Below, in pieces: positions 10,617-22,900 of a stretch of 64,000 bases of DNA; the stretch's first letter is position 1; every line of letters begins with the position of its first letter. Location of the stretch: assembly GCA_014825775.1 (NCBI GenBank), contig MVAQ01000107.1, positions 1 to 64,000 on the forward strand, read 5' to 3'. The notes under the pieces are model-generated. The model had not been told where the DNA came from. It saw only the letters and a list, made by a program, of their open reading frames with translations, and did not search any database. The translations under genes and the position numbers were made by a program. The DNA comes from Krasilnikovozyma curviuscula (lineage: Eukaryota > Basidiomycota > Tremellomycetes > Cystofilobasidiales > Mrakiaceae).

Positions 10617-12800
10617 CTACACAAGATATCTGAAGTATGGTGACCTATCGCCAGCATGAGCCAGCTGTTCCTCTGTCCAGTTGGCTTGGATGTACTCCTC
10701 CGTCATGGCATCGCGCTCCTTGTTGATCTTGGCGTACTTGTACCTCAAAAAGGTGGCAGAGACAACTGCACAAATACCAAATACAATCATAACAGAGTAA
10801 CCTGTGTGATAATAGGGACTTTTGCCAGAGAAACAGGGCCCCATCAGTACAACCACAAAACACTCGTCATACATGATTTCGACTCACCTCTCCGTTGAGA
10901 TGAAGACATTGGATGCTACAAGCCCTGAGGTATTGCCAATTCCCATCAACATTCCCATAGCTATCAGAAGTAGGTACGTTAGTATAAGTTGAGTTAAGGC
11001 GGCTCTAAGAGGCGAAGGCAGAAATGTGAGAAAGTAGAGGACGCACCGACTACACGTTTGTATCCGACAGCGTTATTGGCCATCCAAGAGACTGAGCTTG
11101 GTACTGGTGAGTACGAGCAAAGAGTGACTAGAATCAAGCCCACCAGATTTCCAGCAACCTGTTTCTTCTTCCCGGCGGTTGCCATGCAGATCGAAGCTCC
11201 GACAGAAGCAAAGAACAGCGGGACAGCGATGTGAAGGTAGCGAGACCTCCTCTTATCACCCCACCAACTGTTGATATATGTGACAACACATGCACCAAAA
11301 TAGATCTAGGATGTAATACAAGGTAAAGAATCAGCATCACCCCTCCCTCAACTTCCTGGCTACTCAAGCACAAACTCACCGGCACCGGCACCAGATACGC
11401 CTCAATGGTAGAGAAGCCTAGACTCTTGATTATCAAAGGCAAAGTAAATGAGATACTATAACCGATGGATCCATGCACAACTGCAACAAAACACATATTA
11501 AATTTCGATCGCAGATGAACAAGCGAGACTCTACTTACTGTAAATAACGATTTGACACCAGATTTGCCAGTCAGTGAAACAGTTTCTGACAATAGCCCAT
11601 GAGAAGGTTTCTGTGGGTGCAACTGGACCGTAAGCGTATTGTTGACGCAAGATCAAGAACTGCTTCTCATCTGCGTCTAACCATGAACCAGACTTTTCGA
11701 CGTTGTCCAAGACGATGAATGGGCAAAGAAGCCCAACACCAACGGTGATCACTCCTTCTACCAGGAAGATATACCTATGGATGATCTTGTTAGTCGATCT
11801 CAGCCTAAGGGACGGGTACAGTTACTCACCTCCAACCTTGCAAACCATGCACCCCATTCAAGAAGGAAATAGCATAAGCGAGAATACCAGAGAATCCTCC
11901 AGCAACTACAAACAGTAGAGAGGGCAGGTTAGCTCAAGTAAAAAAACATTGTTGAGGCGTCGAGACAGCAATAGCGGATCCGACTGCTAGTCCAGCAACG
12001 AAAGATGCAGCACTTACCTGAAGCAGCACAGAAGAAGATAGACACTCGAGAGGCAAGCTCTTCTCTGGAGTACCACTGACTGAGGGTGTAGTTGGCAGCC
12101 GGAAATAGACCCGCCTGTGTTAAGAATTTGTATCAGTCGATGCAACCCTATAGATGAACGGGAACCGATAACTGCTTACCTCGAATATACCCAAGAAAGA
12201 TCTGCAAGCTACAAAGTCTCCATAAGTCTTGATAGCAGCCATTGAAGACATCGCAGTGCCCCACAACACCGTCAAAGTTGTGATCCAATATCGCGGTCCG
12301 AATTTCTTAAGCATCATTTGAGAGGGAACCTCAAACACAATATAGAAGACATAGAAAACACTAAGCGCTGTGTTGTACTGCTGAGATGTCATTGGGATAG
12401 TGACGGTCAAGCCTGCAGTCTTCGCGTTGCCGACATTGCCTAGAGCGGGGAGACGCGTCAGAATATCTCCTAGTGGTCTGAAGGTAATGACGAATATCTT
12501 ACCTCTGTCCAAAAAAGATAACAAGTAGAGAAGACAAAACACTGGAACTAGACGAATCTGCAAATGGGGAGACAAGTGAGAACAATCCGCGCTCGATCAA
12601 CAGTACGTCTTACTCACATCCAGTTTCCAAAGCATCTTATTCAATTTCTTCCCCACGAACACTTCTTTGAGTCTGAGGTATTCGTTGTATTTCTCCTGCT
12701 GCGAGCTAGTCAACCCATCTGCAAGTGCATAGGTAACGAATTCGCCCGCTTTTCCAGGTTGCTCTGTGGATGTGGTGGTTTTCTCCTCATCGATGGACAT
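10617..12800 (-). CDS. MFS permease, anion:cation symporter (Dal5/Tna1-like)
   Basis: Plasma-membrane major facilitator with 12 predicted helices, of the fungal allantoate/nicotinate permease type. The protein starts MSIDEEKTTTSTEQ, followed by a cytosolic N-tail. Helix 1 ends in FLDRGNVGNAKTAGL, the DRxNxGxA signature of the family. Then come EVPSQMMLKKFG, RSFLGIFEAGLFPAANY, WRYIFLVEG and a C-terminal FRYLV. About eight short introns interrupt it, for example just after KLD and inside DRG. The substrate cannot be told from sequence; carboxylates such as nicotinate, allantoate or pantothenate are typical. A TATA-like box lies about 75 bp upstream. The start at 12800 is chosen because the in-frame extension to 12869 falls across the TATA and probable leader. 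Confidence 0.85.
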
Positions 12801-13145
12801 GATGAAGATCACTCGTGAGAAGTATGAGGTGTGATGGTGTGTGTGAAAAGACCTGGTGGGATCGTCCAACCTCTTATATGCGATAGGCTACAAGATAAGC
12901 TACTGAGCCATGATCGGTTTGATCCTTGCGACACGGGACGGGATTCCGCGTGGGGCGCTTTAACTCGCCCATCGCCCCTCGCCCAAACAGCAGCCGGAAA
13001 AACAAGAGAATACCTTACTTGGCCAGGCCTGTGCACATCTTCAGTAGGTACTGTCCACGAATTCTTTCACCTCTTCACTAAAATAAAAAAATAGATATCC
13101 GTAACAGATCGATCAATCACACACCACGCCAGCAAGTCAATCCTT
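12801..13145. promoter_or_regulatory. Promoter of the ACS permease and 3' flank of the vWA gene
   Basis: 345 bp gap. On the minus strand a TATA-like element (CATATAAG, 12872-12879) sits about 75 bp upstream of the permease ATG. I see nothing coding. Confidence 0.5.
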
Positions 13146-16020
13146 CTATACATTTATATCCTTCCAATGGATTGAATCAATCTTCTTGTTGACACCTCCC
13201 AACAAACACTTCACGATCAACTTTTGGTCGATGGGGACAGCAAGATCAAAAGCGATTGTGTCGACTAAGTCTCGTACTCCGTACTTCTGAGGCAGCTCTT
13301 CGTCGATAAATTTGAGAGCTGCAGACACATCTGCATCATTCTAAGGAAATTATACGCTTGAGTTTAACGTGAACTTGCCCCAAACTTTCCGGAGGACTCA
13401 CTCCTAGCTGTACAATGAAGACACCAAGAGCAGAGCTTGATGCAGCCCTTTCATCCAACTTCTTTGCGGTTTTCTCTATGATCAACTATTTTACAATGTA
13501 CAAAGAAAGGAGCAGTCAGGAACAGGAGATAGCCGACTCGAATAAACAAGGAAGGAACAAACGTACTTCGGGAGAGTTGAATTCCAGATCCGCACTTCGA
13601 ATCAACTGTTAATATCACGTTTGAGTGTACAATTGGATAGTAAATGACTTACGCTTCAGTAAGTATAATCTAGCACACATACACACATACACACACACAG
13701 AACGAGAGAGATAGAAAATCAGTCCCCTTCCCATACCTGCATGTATCACAAAGCGCAGATCACTAACGAGATTGAGATATTTTCCAAAGAAACTACCAGA
13801 AACAGTGCCAACCCCAGACTCCTCGAGCTCCAGTCCTCGTAGATGCTTGGCAATCACCTCCTCAAGGTCAACCAAAGGGAAACCGTCGCAGTCTTCTTCC
13901 TGGTCCAAATCGAAGTCTCCTGTCTGATTCAAGAAGCTTTGGACATCGTCAACAATCTCTCCATCCGTCCCATTAAGCCTGATGAGAGGCGGTGATTTCT
14001 TGCTCGAAAACTTGTTAGCTGTCGTCCAGAGAGGTTGAAGAATATTCAGGGTGAGAGCTGAAGGGTGTTCTGGCACGAGGAACATCGTCCTAAAGCTCTT
14101 CAGAGACGACAAAAGTGTGTCTGCTCTTGATTTGGCGGGACGGACTCCAGCTGGTGAAGGAAGTGCAGCTACAGCGCTTATTGGTGAGAACATCAAGGGA
14201 GACAGGACTGGCGAAAAGCCCGGAGCGTCAGCTGGTGGGAGAGGCGGTGATTGGAAAGACCCATTTAAGATTTTTCTGGGTACCACTGATTGATGATGAG
14301 CCGTGGAAGTAGAAGCTTCAGGAAGTATGGACTCCCCCCTTCTAGCTTGATTATCGATGGACTGCTGTCGTTTGTTGTCATAGAGCAAGTTAAGACGATG
14401 CCGCGACGGTGAGCCTGCTTCGTATGCTGGAGGGTCGATATGGTCCAAGTGTTCAGTATGAGAGTCAAGAGACAGAGAACGCAGACTATCAGTATTAGCT
14501 GGAGCACCAGCCGGTACGACAGCGCTGTGCTGGTAGTAATCCTCAGTGTTGCTTTCATATGACGAAGCCAGCGGCTGCTGAGGGGTGAAAGGTAAAGGTG
14601 GAAGCACTCGAGGTGATGATGCGGCTATGAGAATTGGTGAAGTTGTCGAACGATGCCGCTGAGCTTGAAAGCTTGTGGGAGGCGACGCAGGCACTGTATC
14701 AAGTGTCACTTTACATTTAAGCTTCGAGGGCCAGGCGTTTGAGGAGGGCAATGGACTCACCAGTACCTAGAATATCAGTAACGGAGATTGGTTTGATTCG
14801 ACTACTACTTGATTCTCTTCGACCAAATATTGAAGCGCTGTGGTGCTGTGAACCGGGTTGATTTGGAGGCAGGTTCAACTGCGACGATCCTGCTGATGAG
14901 ACGGAAGTTCGAGATGAAGATGAAGAAAATCTACGAAGAGTAGAGGAGAATCCTGAAATCCACAAATGTATGAGTTTCGTTCACCTCATGATTCCAGTGG
15001 GCGAGATGTCGGCAATAACTCACCTTGAGTATTGGGTCGCACAGTCGCATTTGTGGTTTCTTCAGGAACTGTATCTACTTCATGGGAAGTACCATTCAGA
15101 TCTGTTGGTAGCCATGGATGGCCATCATCGTCCAGAACGGGGCCAGTGAAGGGAGTGACTAACGGCTCAGGTTGAAGCTGGTACCGCACGTTGCTGAATA
15201 TGTTTTGGAGATTGGGAATAGCGATCTATCGGACGAGGGAAAAATGAGAAAGAGAAAATCTAAAGCAAGTCTTAAGAAGAGCTTAGACTGTTAGACTGAC
15301 CTTCTGCCGTGCTACCTCCCTCTCCAACTCGTCCAGCCTGTGTTGAACGACCTGCTCTCCTCCCTTGAATATTATCTCCTCCGCGTAATCGTGCAAGATT
15401 TCCGTCACGTATTCTTCACTCCTGCTGGCTCCTGTTCAGAGACATTGGCCATGATATCAGTACAACCAGTGGGTTTGAAGTTCTTAGCGGAGATAAGCAG
15501 CAGGCGTACGGGGATTCCTCAATAGCTCTAAGGTCGACTCTTCCTGAAATCCAACAGGTCTTGTTTGTTGATTACTTCCACGGCGGTGGATCTCTACTTC
15601 TTTGACATTTGATGGAGGAAGACCAGTCAGTTGGCGGGCTGCGGGGTGAAAACAAGAGAAAGCCGTCAGCATCCGATTGAGCTGAATCTGTGAGCCAATG
15701 CCAATAAGCGAAAGTCGAGAATGGAGTGACCTTTGAAGAATATGGGACCAAATCCGGTTGTTCCTAGCTGTTGAACCAAGAAAGAGTCAGTTTGAACCAG
15801 AGAATGTGCTTGGTATGACACGTACTTTTCTTTCCAACACTTCGAGCTTCTCGCTTATTTCAGTTACAGATCTGGGAGCTTTCTTCCTGTTCTTCTTCGA
15901 GTTTATATATGTTACCAGGGAAGTAACACCGAGCATATTGCTCTCGAAATCGTTCGGATCTCGGATTCTTGAGAGCACGCCGACGACTTCGAGTGCGGTG
16001 TCGCCCTTGTACACGCCCAT
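13146..16020 (-). CDS. Unknown N-terminal module plus degenerate vWA domain
   Basis: Function unknown. The N-terminal module (MGVYKGDTALEVVGVL, KKNRKKAPR, KLEVLERK, GFGPIFFKARQLTGLPPS) is shared with the gene at 20340. A second charged helical block follows (EEYVTEILHDYAEEI to VARQK), then about 400 Ser/Pro-rich residues. The C-terminus aligns with fungal von Willebrand A proteins: SFRTMFLV, TTANKF, LEEVIAKHLRGLELEESGVG, FVIHAG, EKTAKKLDERAASSSALGVF, YGVRDLVDT and LLGGVNKKID. Where the metal-binding DxSxS should be, the sequence reads PEHPS, and the late TDG is HAG, so metal binding is probably lost. There are about eight introns. The junction near 13610-13770 is unresolved: GTATGG at 13737 breaks the frame, while donors GTTAGT near 13770 or GTGATA keep it. 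A microsatellite lies in that intron. Confidence 0.7.
13674..13699. repeat. (CA)n microsatellite in an intron
   Basis: CACACAT/ACACACAT/ACACACACAC stretch within the unresolved intron of the vWA-like gene. Slippage here may have altered intron length. Confidence 0.8.
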
Positions 16021-16520
16021 CCGAGAGAGAATTGAGTATTAAATACCCGGATAGTGTTCAGTACACTGCCTCCAGCGGTGCCTGTAGGTTGATGGCTGTT
16101 GGTGAGGGAAAATAAAAGGAGGTAGGGTAGGCCAAGCGAAGACCACTTGTTTCACTTCGAAGCTTTCTCTCGAACCGTGAAATAGAGAGAACGACACAAG
16201 TATCTCGTCCAGTTGGCCCATTTCATTCATCTTGAGATTACGATTTTCCCTGGCATGATCCTTATCGATGATCAGCTTCGAATAACCATGCAATTTTGGC
16301 ATTGCGCCACCCACCGGATATTGCTTTCCACTCGGACTCTTGACGCAGAGCAAATTCAATGAAGAGGCTCACGATCCAAAACACAACAAGACAAATTTAT
16401 TGAACCAGCTTATATACCGAAGAACACGCCGGCAGAGTCCCTGGCCCTTCCTCCCATCGTCGCTCGAGAATCTAAGAGTACATCGAAAAACACAAACTCA
16501 CATCCGATTAATGCTCAACA
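16021..16520. other. Gap between the vWA-like gene and the DUF4097-like gene
   Basis: 500 bp. A minus-strand frame from about 16302 (MPKLHGYSKLIIDKDHAR) to 16039 is open but ends in a stop just upstream of the 16020 ATG and is not recognised. It may be 5' leader, an extra first exon, or chance. The tail of the upstream gene's transcript must also lie here. Confidence 0.3.
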
Positions 16521-18334
16521 TTAACCAATGACGATATCCACTCTTCCAGACGAGCTCTTGCTAACGACCGATCCCCAGTCATCCTCACTCCTATCTCCAA
16601 CATGGCCTTTAACCTTCCCACTTCCCTCGCTGTCCACCATCCAATCGCCCGTGTTGTCGACCACATCAGCTGTTGATGAGGCTGACAGCTGGACTGAGCC
16701 ATGGAAGGAAGATGGAAGTGAGAGAGACAGATCGTCGGTGGACTTGAGAGTGATTTCAAAAGGGGAAGAAGAAGAGAGGACGATGATTGCATCGAGAGAC
16801 GACTGAGTGTTGATCTGCAGAAGCGAGAGCAGAATACAGTGTCAACAGAGAACGGAACACCGAAGGTCAAGGTCAGTCGCAAGAAAGAGAAAGAAAGGAC
16901 ACGCACAGACAACGAATCCAGCACGTCAAATGAACCTGAGACGTTACCCTGGGATGTCAGAACGCTATTCGGAGAAGACAATGATATCCCGGAAACGTCT
17001 TGGGTAGAGTTGAGTTGGAAAGTACCGTTCCAGTGTAATGGTGATGGTGGATAGGAAGAGTTCATAGTGCCGATAGAGAGGGAAAGATCAGGCGAGTAGG
17101 ATCCTGATGCTGATTGTGTTGAAGGAGAAGGAAGTTTTAGTCGACTACCGACCCATCCTGGGAACTGTCGAGGCGGGCGTCCGGGCATAGGAGGAGGGCC
17201 CCAATGCTTCTTGACCTGAAACGCAATATTCAGTATTGCCAGCGAAAGTAGCTCATCAATAATACAATGAAGAAAGACCCACAAAGATTCCAACTCCCAA
17301 ACCTTCAGAGGAAGCGCTGTCGTCTGTCGCCTCACCAACCTGCAGTTGGCACACCCGCAGTAGCCCAACATCTCCCAAAGCCCAAAACCGCACCTCAACT
17401 TCGAGCTCAATTTCTCCCGATGAGTTCTCAGCGCTGTCTTTCCTCACTACTCTGTACGGGTGCTCTTCTCCACCACGGTCGTCGACGCGTCTGTCATTTA
17501 CCGCCGCAGCCGCTGTCCTCCAACCACTGCCTTCCTGCTCCATGAACTCGAATACCCCTGGTACATCATCTTGAACCCAAATCCAGCTCTTGGCGTTAGT
17601 CGGAATCTTGAAGGTTCCCGTGGTCGTCATTCGCTGTTGAATGGTTGTCGAATTGTCATCACTTGGAGGGAGTGGGAGCGTACCGGCCTCAGATTCGGGT
17701 AGAAGAGAAAGGGACTTGAAGGGATTACATTTCACTGGTATTCCTAGCGAAGATGGAGGCAAGTCCTGGTGAGGTAGAAAGGCGTCAGAACCCTGCGACA
17801 CTGCGACAGGAGGCTGCGTGCAACTAAGCATCAGTGCTGACATACCCAATCTGAAGGCCAATCCGACCCTTCTTCTGTCCAGGTCCAAGCTCCATTCTCG
17901 AAAGGGCGCTTTCTGCCTTCTTTCGTCCCTTTGAAACTACGACTGACGGCTAATAAAACCATGATTACTGCCGTTGTTCCAAGAACCAGTCGGAATAACC
18001 TCTTCCTCCTTAATTTCTGGCTCTCTTTTATGCTACTGCGACCTGAGTCACCATCATGGCTGTGGTCTAGCAAGTGTTGCACCACAGTGAAGTTCTGGCT
18101 GTACGCTGGGGGGGGCATTCCATTGTTCCCATCGAGCTCTTGGCCGCCTGGAGCGAATAGCGACAGGGCATTGGGCAGATCCAGGTCTATCGATGATGAA
18201 GGTGGTAAAAGTGGATGTGATTCATGGTCATCTTCGAGGTCGTTCTGATAGCTGCTGGGCGTCCTCGAGGGTTGGGACGACGACGTCGACGACGAAGCGA
18301 GCGGGTTTACTTTGGTGTCGTCTGGGATGATCAT
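16521..18334 (-). CDS. Single-pass membrane protein with DUF4097-like domain
   Basis: Not recognised as a named gene. About 110 cytosolic residues rich in Ser/Pro (with a PPPAY motif that could recruit a WW-domain ubiquitin ligase) precede a basic stretch and one membrane span, LFRLVLGTTAVIMVLLAVS, giving a type II topology. The lumenal or extracellular part has several N-x-S/T sites. It ends in a repetitive beta-strand region reading GNVSGSFDVLDSLSINTQSS, then GSVQLSASSTADVVD, GKVKGHVGDRSEDDWGSV and SSGRVDIVIG. Such alternating strand repeats are typical of DUF4097/adhesin-like beta-helix domains common in basidiomycete membrane proteins. The correct last-exon frame begins INTQSS after an intron ending near 16812 and stops at 16521. 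A second open frame stopping at 16508 is a shadow. Confidence 0.7.
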
Positions 18335-20339
18335 GGCGGCTGCCTCGACTTGTCAGCCGGTACGGGTATCCCTCCAACGCTATTGAATGACTGCTGTTTG
18401 TTGGACGCCCTGCAAAATCTCACGCAAAAGTTCGGTGGACAAGGTTTTGGATGTCGGCGTCCAGATTTTTGCGCAGCAACATACTGCAGCACCACCTTGT
18501 GGAGCTGTACAGCATTTGACTGCACAAAACAGGGCACGCCAGAGGTTCTTTCTGTTTCATCAGGGCCATTACTGTATGTCTGAGGATCTGATGAATTTCT
18601 GGAGGGAGAATATATTGAAGAAGGCGACGCAAGGGTAAATAAATCCCCACCGATAGCCTCGAACGACCAAAAATCTTTCATGTGGGCCCCACAGCTGAAG
18701 CATAACTCATTTTAAAAGGCATTATACTGAAGGTCTACTGAGGCAGCTGCACGCCTATTTCGAGGGAGGATAGGCCTGCAAGTCCTTGGGGTGAACCCTT
18801 CTCGGTAGCGACTTCTGATTTTCTAAAACATATCCGAAAAAGGGCTAAGATTGGGCAGGGAATAGAGAAAGACTACAATATACTTTATCTCACCAGTTCC
18901 CTGCCCACAAACAAACTCACAGCTTCATCTCGGCGTTCGTTAGTGGAACGTGTCGCAAATGTTCTGCCCTCTCATACTCGGCGCAGCGAACTCTCACATG
19001 ACCAGTAAGTGAGAAAATCAGTTAATATAAACAGCAGTGGATGCAGTAGTGTTGTCCCGTTTTGGTGGAGAGAAATAATATACGCTGCGTCTAACTTGCA
19101 ATTTTCGTATATCGCTCATCAGCAGTTAGTCAGACATGAGGCTCAGTAGCTACTAAGATTGTTACAGATTCAGCCGACGATAGAAAGCTACTTTCTTGTA
19201 TTAGAACCCACAGGTGCGAAACTGTTATTTTTGCGAGCAATCGCTGGATGAGCATGGATTTTCTCGCGTTACTACTTTCTCTTCGCATAGCGTTACGTGC
19301 TTTCCATCCTCTTGTAAGTGAGAAACTGGTATTTGATCATTAGTTTTATTGGATTCAAAGCTACATGGCGATTCTGGAGCGGTGACCTGTAGGTGTATCG
19401 ACGATAAATTCTCGAAATCAAAACAACGGACTCAGACGTAAATTTCCAAAGATTTGTGAGATCGGCACCATACCATGACTATCTCTGTCTCTAATGTTCC
19501 TCTTACATTTCCTCTTTCTTACAACAGCAAAACTTGGAGAAGGTGTCTAAGGCGAAAAAACAGCGCTGGAGCCACGCTGAATAAGGTCTCGTTCTGTCCA
19601 ACCTACCTCTCGTCTGGCGACCCAGAAAACGCGTCGTGGGCAGCACGATCTTCTTAGATGTAGATCCTTTCTGCACAAAAATAGTGTCCTAGCCGATTGC
19701 GAGCTTGCGAGAGACGGCGCGATAAATGAGGTAGGCACGTTGATTTGAATTGCCCTCGACAGCTTGACAGCATATCGATAGGTCCACAGCAGAGGTGAAA
19801 GAAGTTCACAAAGGCTCTCTCAACATCTTCTCAAGTCTAACCTACAAATATCATGTTATTTTGATGTTCTCTGTCCGGTTTGCTTGGGGTGAATATGGTT
19901 TCTGCGTCCCTTCCCGTAGGCTTGGGTTTGAGTTTACTCACGCACGTTTCTCGCTATTTGCGCTCACCAGTGGACTCGCGCTGGCGCCAGGTGAAACTAG
20001 GGCAGTGAGACACCTGTATTTTATCTAATCGTCAACGATCATTGTAGCCGTCGCACATTTTTTGAGGGCGCCTCGAACACAAAGGGAATAGACTTGACGA
20101 GAAAACCCTCCCTTTGCTCCCCATCCCTTGAATTATTCCATTACCGATCATCAGAGGCATCAGGAGTGTGTAAACTCTTACTCTTCTGTATTCTCCTGTC
20201 CTGTTTTCCCCTATCATTTGGAAACCCAGTAGCTGCATGCCAATTTAAACCAAACCGCTCCCACGTTGGCCCCCATCCCCCCCTTCAGCTTCGTTCTTAC
20301 TTTCACCATCTCCTAACAACCTGGTGCTAGTACCGTAGG
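18335..20339. other. 2-kb gap with no supported gene
   Basis: Lies between the divergent DUF4097-like gene and the paralogue at 20340. Frames here are short, broken and without recognisable motifs. A few short in-frame pieces near 18420-18680 and 19795-20028 show no splice logic. It probably holds two promoters and long leaders. I see no tRNA-like T-loop or repeat. Confidence 0.4.
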
Positions 20340-22375
20340 ATGGCTTTGCTTCAGGGACCTATCTTCACAGGTAAAGGGTTCTTTCTTTGGTGCGCTGCAA
20401 AAGACGCCTCAACTCAACCCTTTTTTTTTGCGCTCACTTTCACAACCAGGTTCGACTGCTCTCGAAGTAGTTTCGGTACTTGCTCGATGCAACAACACTG
20501 CTGAGTCCAAGAAGGAGGCCTTGGAGTGCATCGTGATCTATGTCAACACTAAGAAGTCCAAGAAAGGGCGAACGCCTGGTGAAGGTGCGATCGACGGCCT
20601 TGCTGCTTTGCTCCCCTGGTGCAGATCTTTGCTCACAATGCCCCTCACCTCTTTTTTATATTTTTTACAGTGGGATTGAAATTAGAAGGACTCGAAAGAA
20701 AAGTACGGCGCTTCCTTTTGTCTCAGCGTTTAGAGCCTCTGGATTTTCACGCTTTCATGCGTTTTGACGGTCATCACATTTTTTTGCCTGTGGTTCTCAT
20801 CAAAATCTATTTTCCTTCTATCAGTTCGCCCATCTAGGCTTCGCAGAAATCTTCTACAAAGGTAAAGACGCGTTCCTCTTGGGCTCGACAGAGCGACACG
20901 TAAGAGACGCGTCTCTTGTCGAGCCTACCCTCGATTTCTGGTGTCTGGCGCTATGCTGATCCGCCCGCCGTTTTTGCAGCTCGGGTTATCACCAGTCTTC
21001 CCCCTTCAGATGTTCCTGAAGTTGATGCCTTCAGGCTCGAAGCCTTGAAAAATGATGAAGAGAAGCCGGTATCATCTCCAACCGCTGGATTGCAACGATC
21101 AGACTCTCGCCTATCAGTCTCCACCGCCAGCTCTGGCCCCATGTTTGCTGTTCCAGCTCCAGTTCTTGAGCATCCACAATCTCCTGCAAAACAGATCTTT
21201 ACCGATAGGGGTGCTTTCTCTCATCTCCTGCCAGAGAGACAGTTGTCATCGATGTCATCGCGAAGCCACAACAGCGGTAGTTACCCAGAATCTGTCTCGA
21301 GCGGAAGCAGCATCTATGGTTCGAAGAGCAGAGGTCGTTCTGATTCTCTGGCGAGCTCAAGGAATGAACGTGTTGAAGCAGAGCAGGCTAGAAGGGATAT
21401 CGAAGAGCAAATTCGAGCATTGGTATGTCCAGCTTTCACGAAATTGAAACATCTGCCCTGCTTCTTGAGTCTCATGTCCTGTCCTTGAAACTAAAGCAAT
21501 CTCAACTATCTGGTCTGGATTCTCCATCTCCAACAACAACTCCATCCTATCACAGCGATCTGCAAAATCACCCGTCATGGTCATCTTCCATGGAGAGATC
21601 AAGATCGGGTCCAATCCTGTATCCTGCTTCGACGTTCCCGATGCCGCCATACAGTGACATGCTCACTCCTCCCATGTCAAGATCTTCATCTTTGGCAGAA
21701 AGTAACTCACAATCCTACGAACAATCCTCTCGTCCAAATATGGTCAGGAACTTGTCAGCACCCATCCCTTCACTCTCTCCATCACGACCTTATACTGGCC
21801 GAGCTGGCTCAGCTTTAAGAAAAGCTTCACTGCGGCCATCTGATCCAGCTAACGAGAAGTTTAACTCCTCCCAATCACCTCTCGACTCTCGCCAAGTTGA
21901 CACCTCAGAAGTCTGGAAGCCATCGCATCAAGACGAAGGTGCTTTCGAACTTGCTCTTAAAGAAGTCCAAGGCCAAATGTTTGGTAGTACCAACCCAGTG
22001 ATCCATCTTCCAGTTCACAGGCCACCTACCCCACATAGTCATTCTGCAAAGCCTCTCAGCGGTCGATCCGTCCCCCCTATTCCACAAATGCCAATCAACA
22101 CTTTCGAACAGCTTCAAGGACTCCCACTTCACTCTCCACCATCAACGCCAGGCACAGCTCAGTACGAGCATCAGCTGTACCAAGCTTCAGCCAAACTTGG
22201 AGCTCAGAAATCCTACAGTGATAACAGAGCGTCGACCGTTTCATCGCTCGGCCCACCGCCATCATACTACACTGAATCCCAGTATTCCCGTGGAGGTAAC
22301 GAAGTATATAGAATGAAACAGAGATTGGTTGGTGACTCTCCTACCCTTCCTGAAGGTGCGAGAATGGGAAGATAG
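20340..22375 (+). CDS. Ser/Pro-rich protein sharing the 13146-16020 N-terminal module
   Basis: Function unknown. Exons: 20340-20370, 20450-20584, 20671-20702, 20825-20861, 20980-21422, 21470-22375; every phase fits. Residues 1 to about 95 (GSTALEVVSVLARC, VYVNTKKSKKGR-like segment, KLEGLERK, GFAEIFYKARVITSLPPSDV) align with the gene at 13146-16020. Introns fall in identical phase after LERK (phase 0) and after IFYK (phase 1). The rest, about 450 residues, is disordered and rich in Ser/Pro, with a short basic/acidic helix (RNERVEAEQARRDIEEQIRA). It ends YRMKQRLVGDSPTLPEGARM. Unlike its paralogue it has no vWA domain. No signal peptide or membrane span is seen, so a cytosolic scaffold is a guess. 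Confidence 0.75.
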
Positions 22376-22900
22376 AGATGTGTTTATTTTGTTGATCTTG
22401 TGTTTTACTTAGAGAATTACCTTCAGCGATTTCAGCTGCGAATGTCTTTCAAAACTATCTCTAGCTATTATCGTTTGTCCTAGTATCCTGTCTCATGTCC
22501 ATATTGTTTGCCTCTATGATTGTGTTTCTTATGACAGGCGGTTTATGAATTGATCACAGCCCAAGTCTGAAAGTGTTCGAAACTTAAAATAGCAGAAGAA
22601 AGATTCAATTACTCGATGTAAGTTTGTATCGCAACTGATCTCTTTGTCGTTTTCTTCATGATTTTCAAACTTTTTTTGTCTGAACGTGCTCAGCGCAAGT
22701 CGAGTTATGCTGTCAATATCACCTCATCAGCCATTCCAGTTGAGCTTTGCTTTTTTGCTGAGGCTATATCCTATATCCCTATCAGTCTACCAGAGTAAGT
22801 GTTTCTTCGTGTAGCTTCACCCTGTGTTTCGTTGTACCACATCTGGGCGACCTCAATCCAGAAGAAGGATGAGCTTACAAGATTTTTCGCACCTTCATAG
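22376..22900. other. Gap before MRI1
   Basis: 525 bp of AT-rich sequence. It probably contains the terminator of the upstream gene and the MRI1 promoter. I see nothing coding. Confidence 0.4.

Noticed and set aside
16508..16806. Minus-strand frame continuing to 16508
   Set aside because: The spliced frame starting INTQSS and stopping at 16521 continues the beta-repeat pattern; the other is a shadow.
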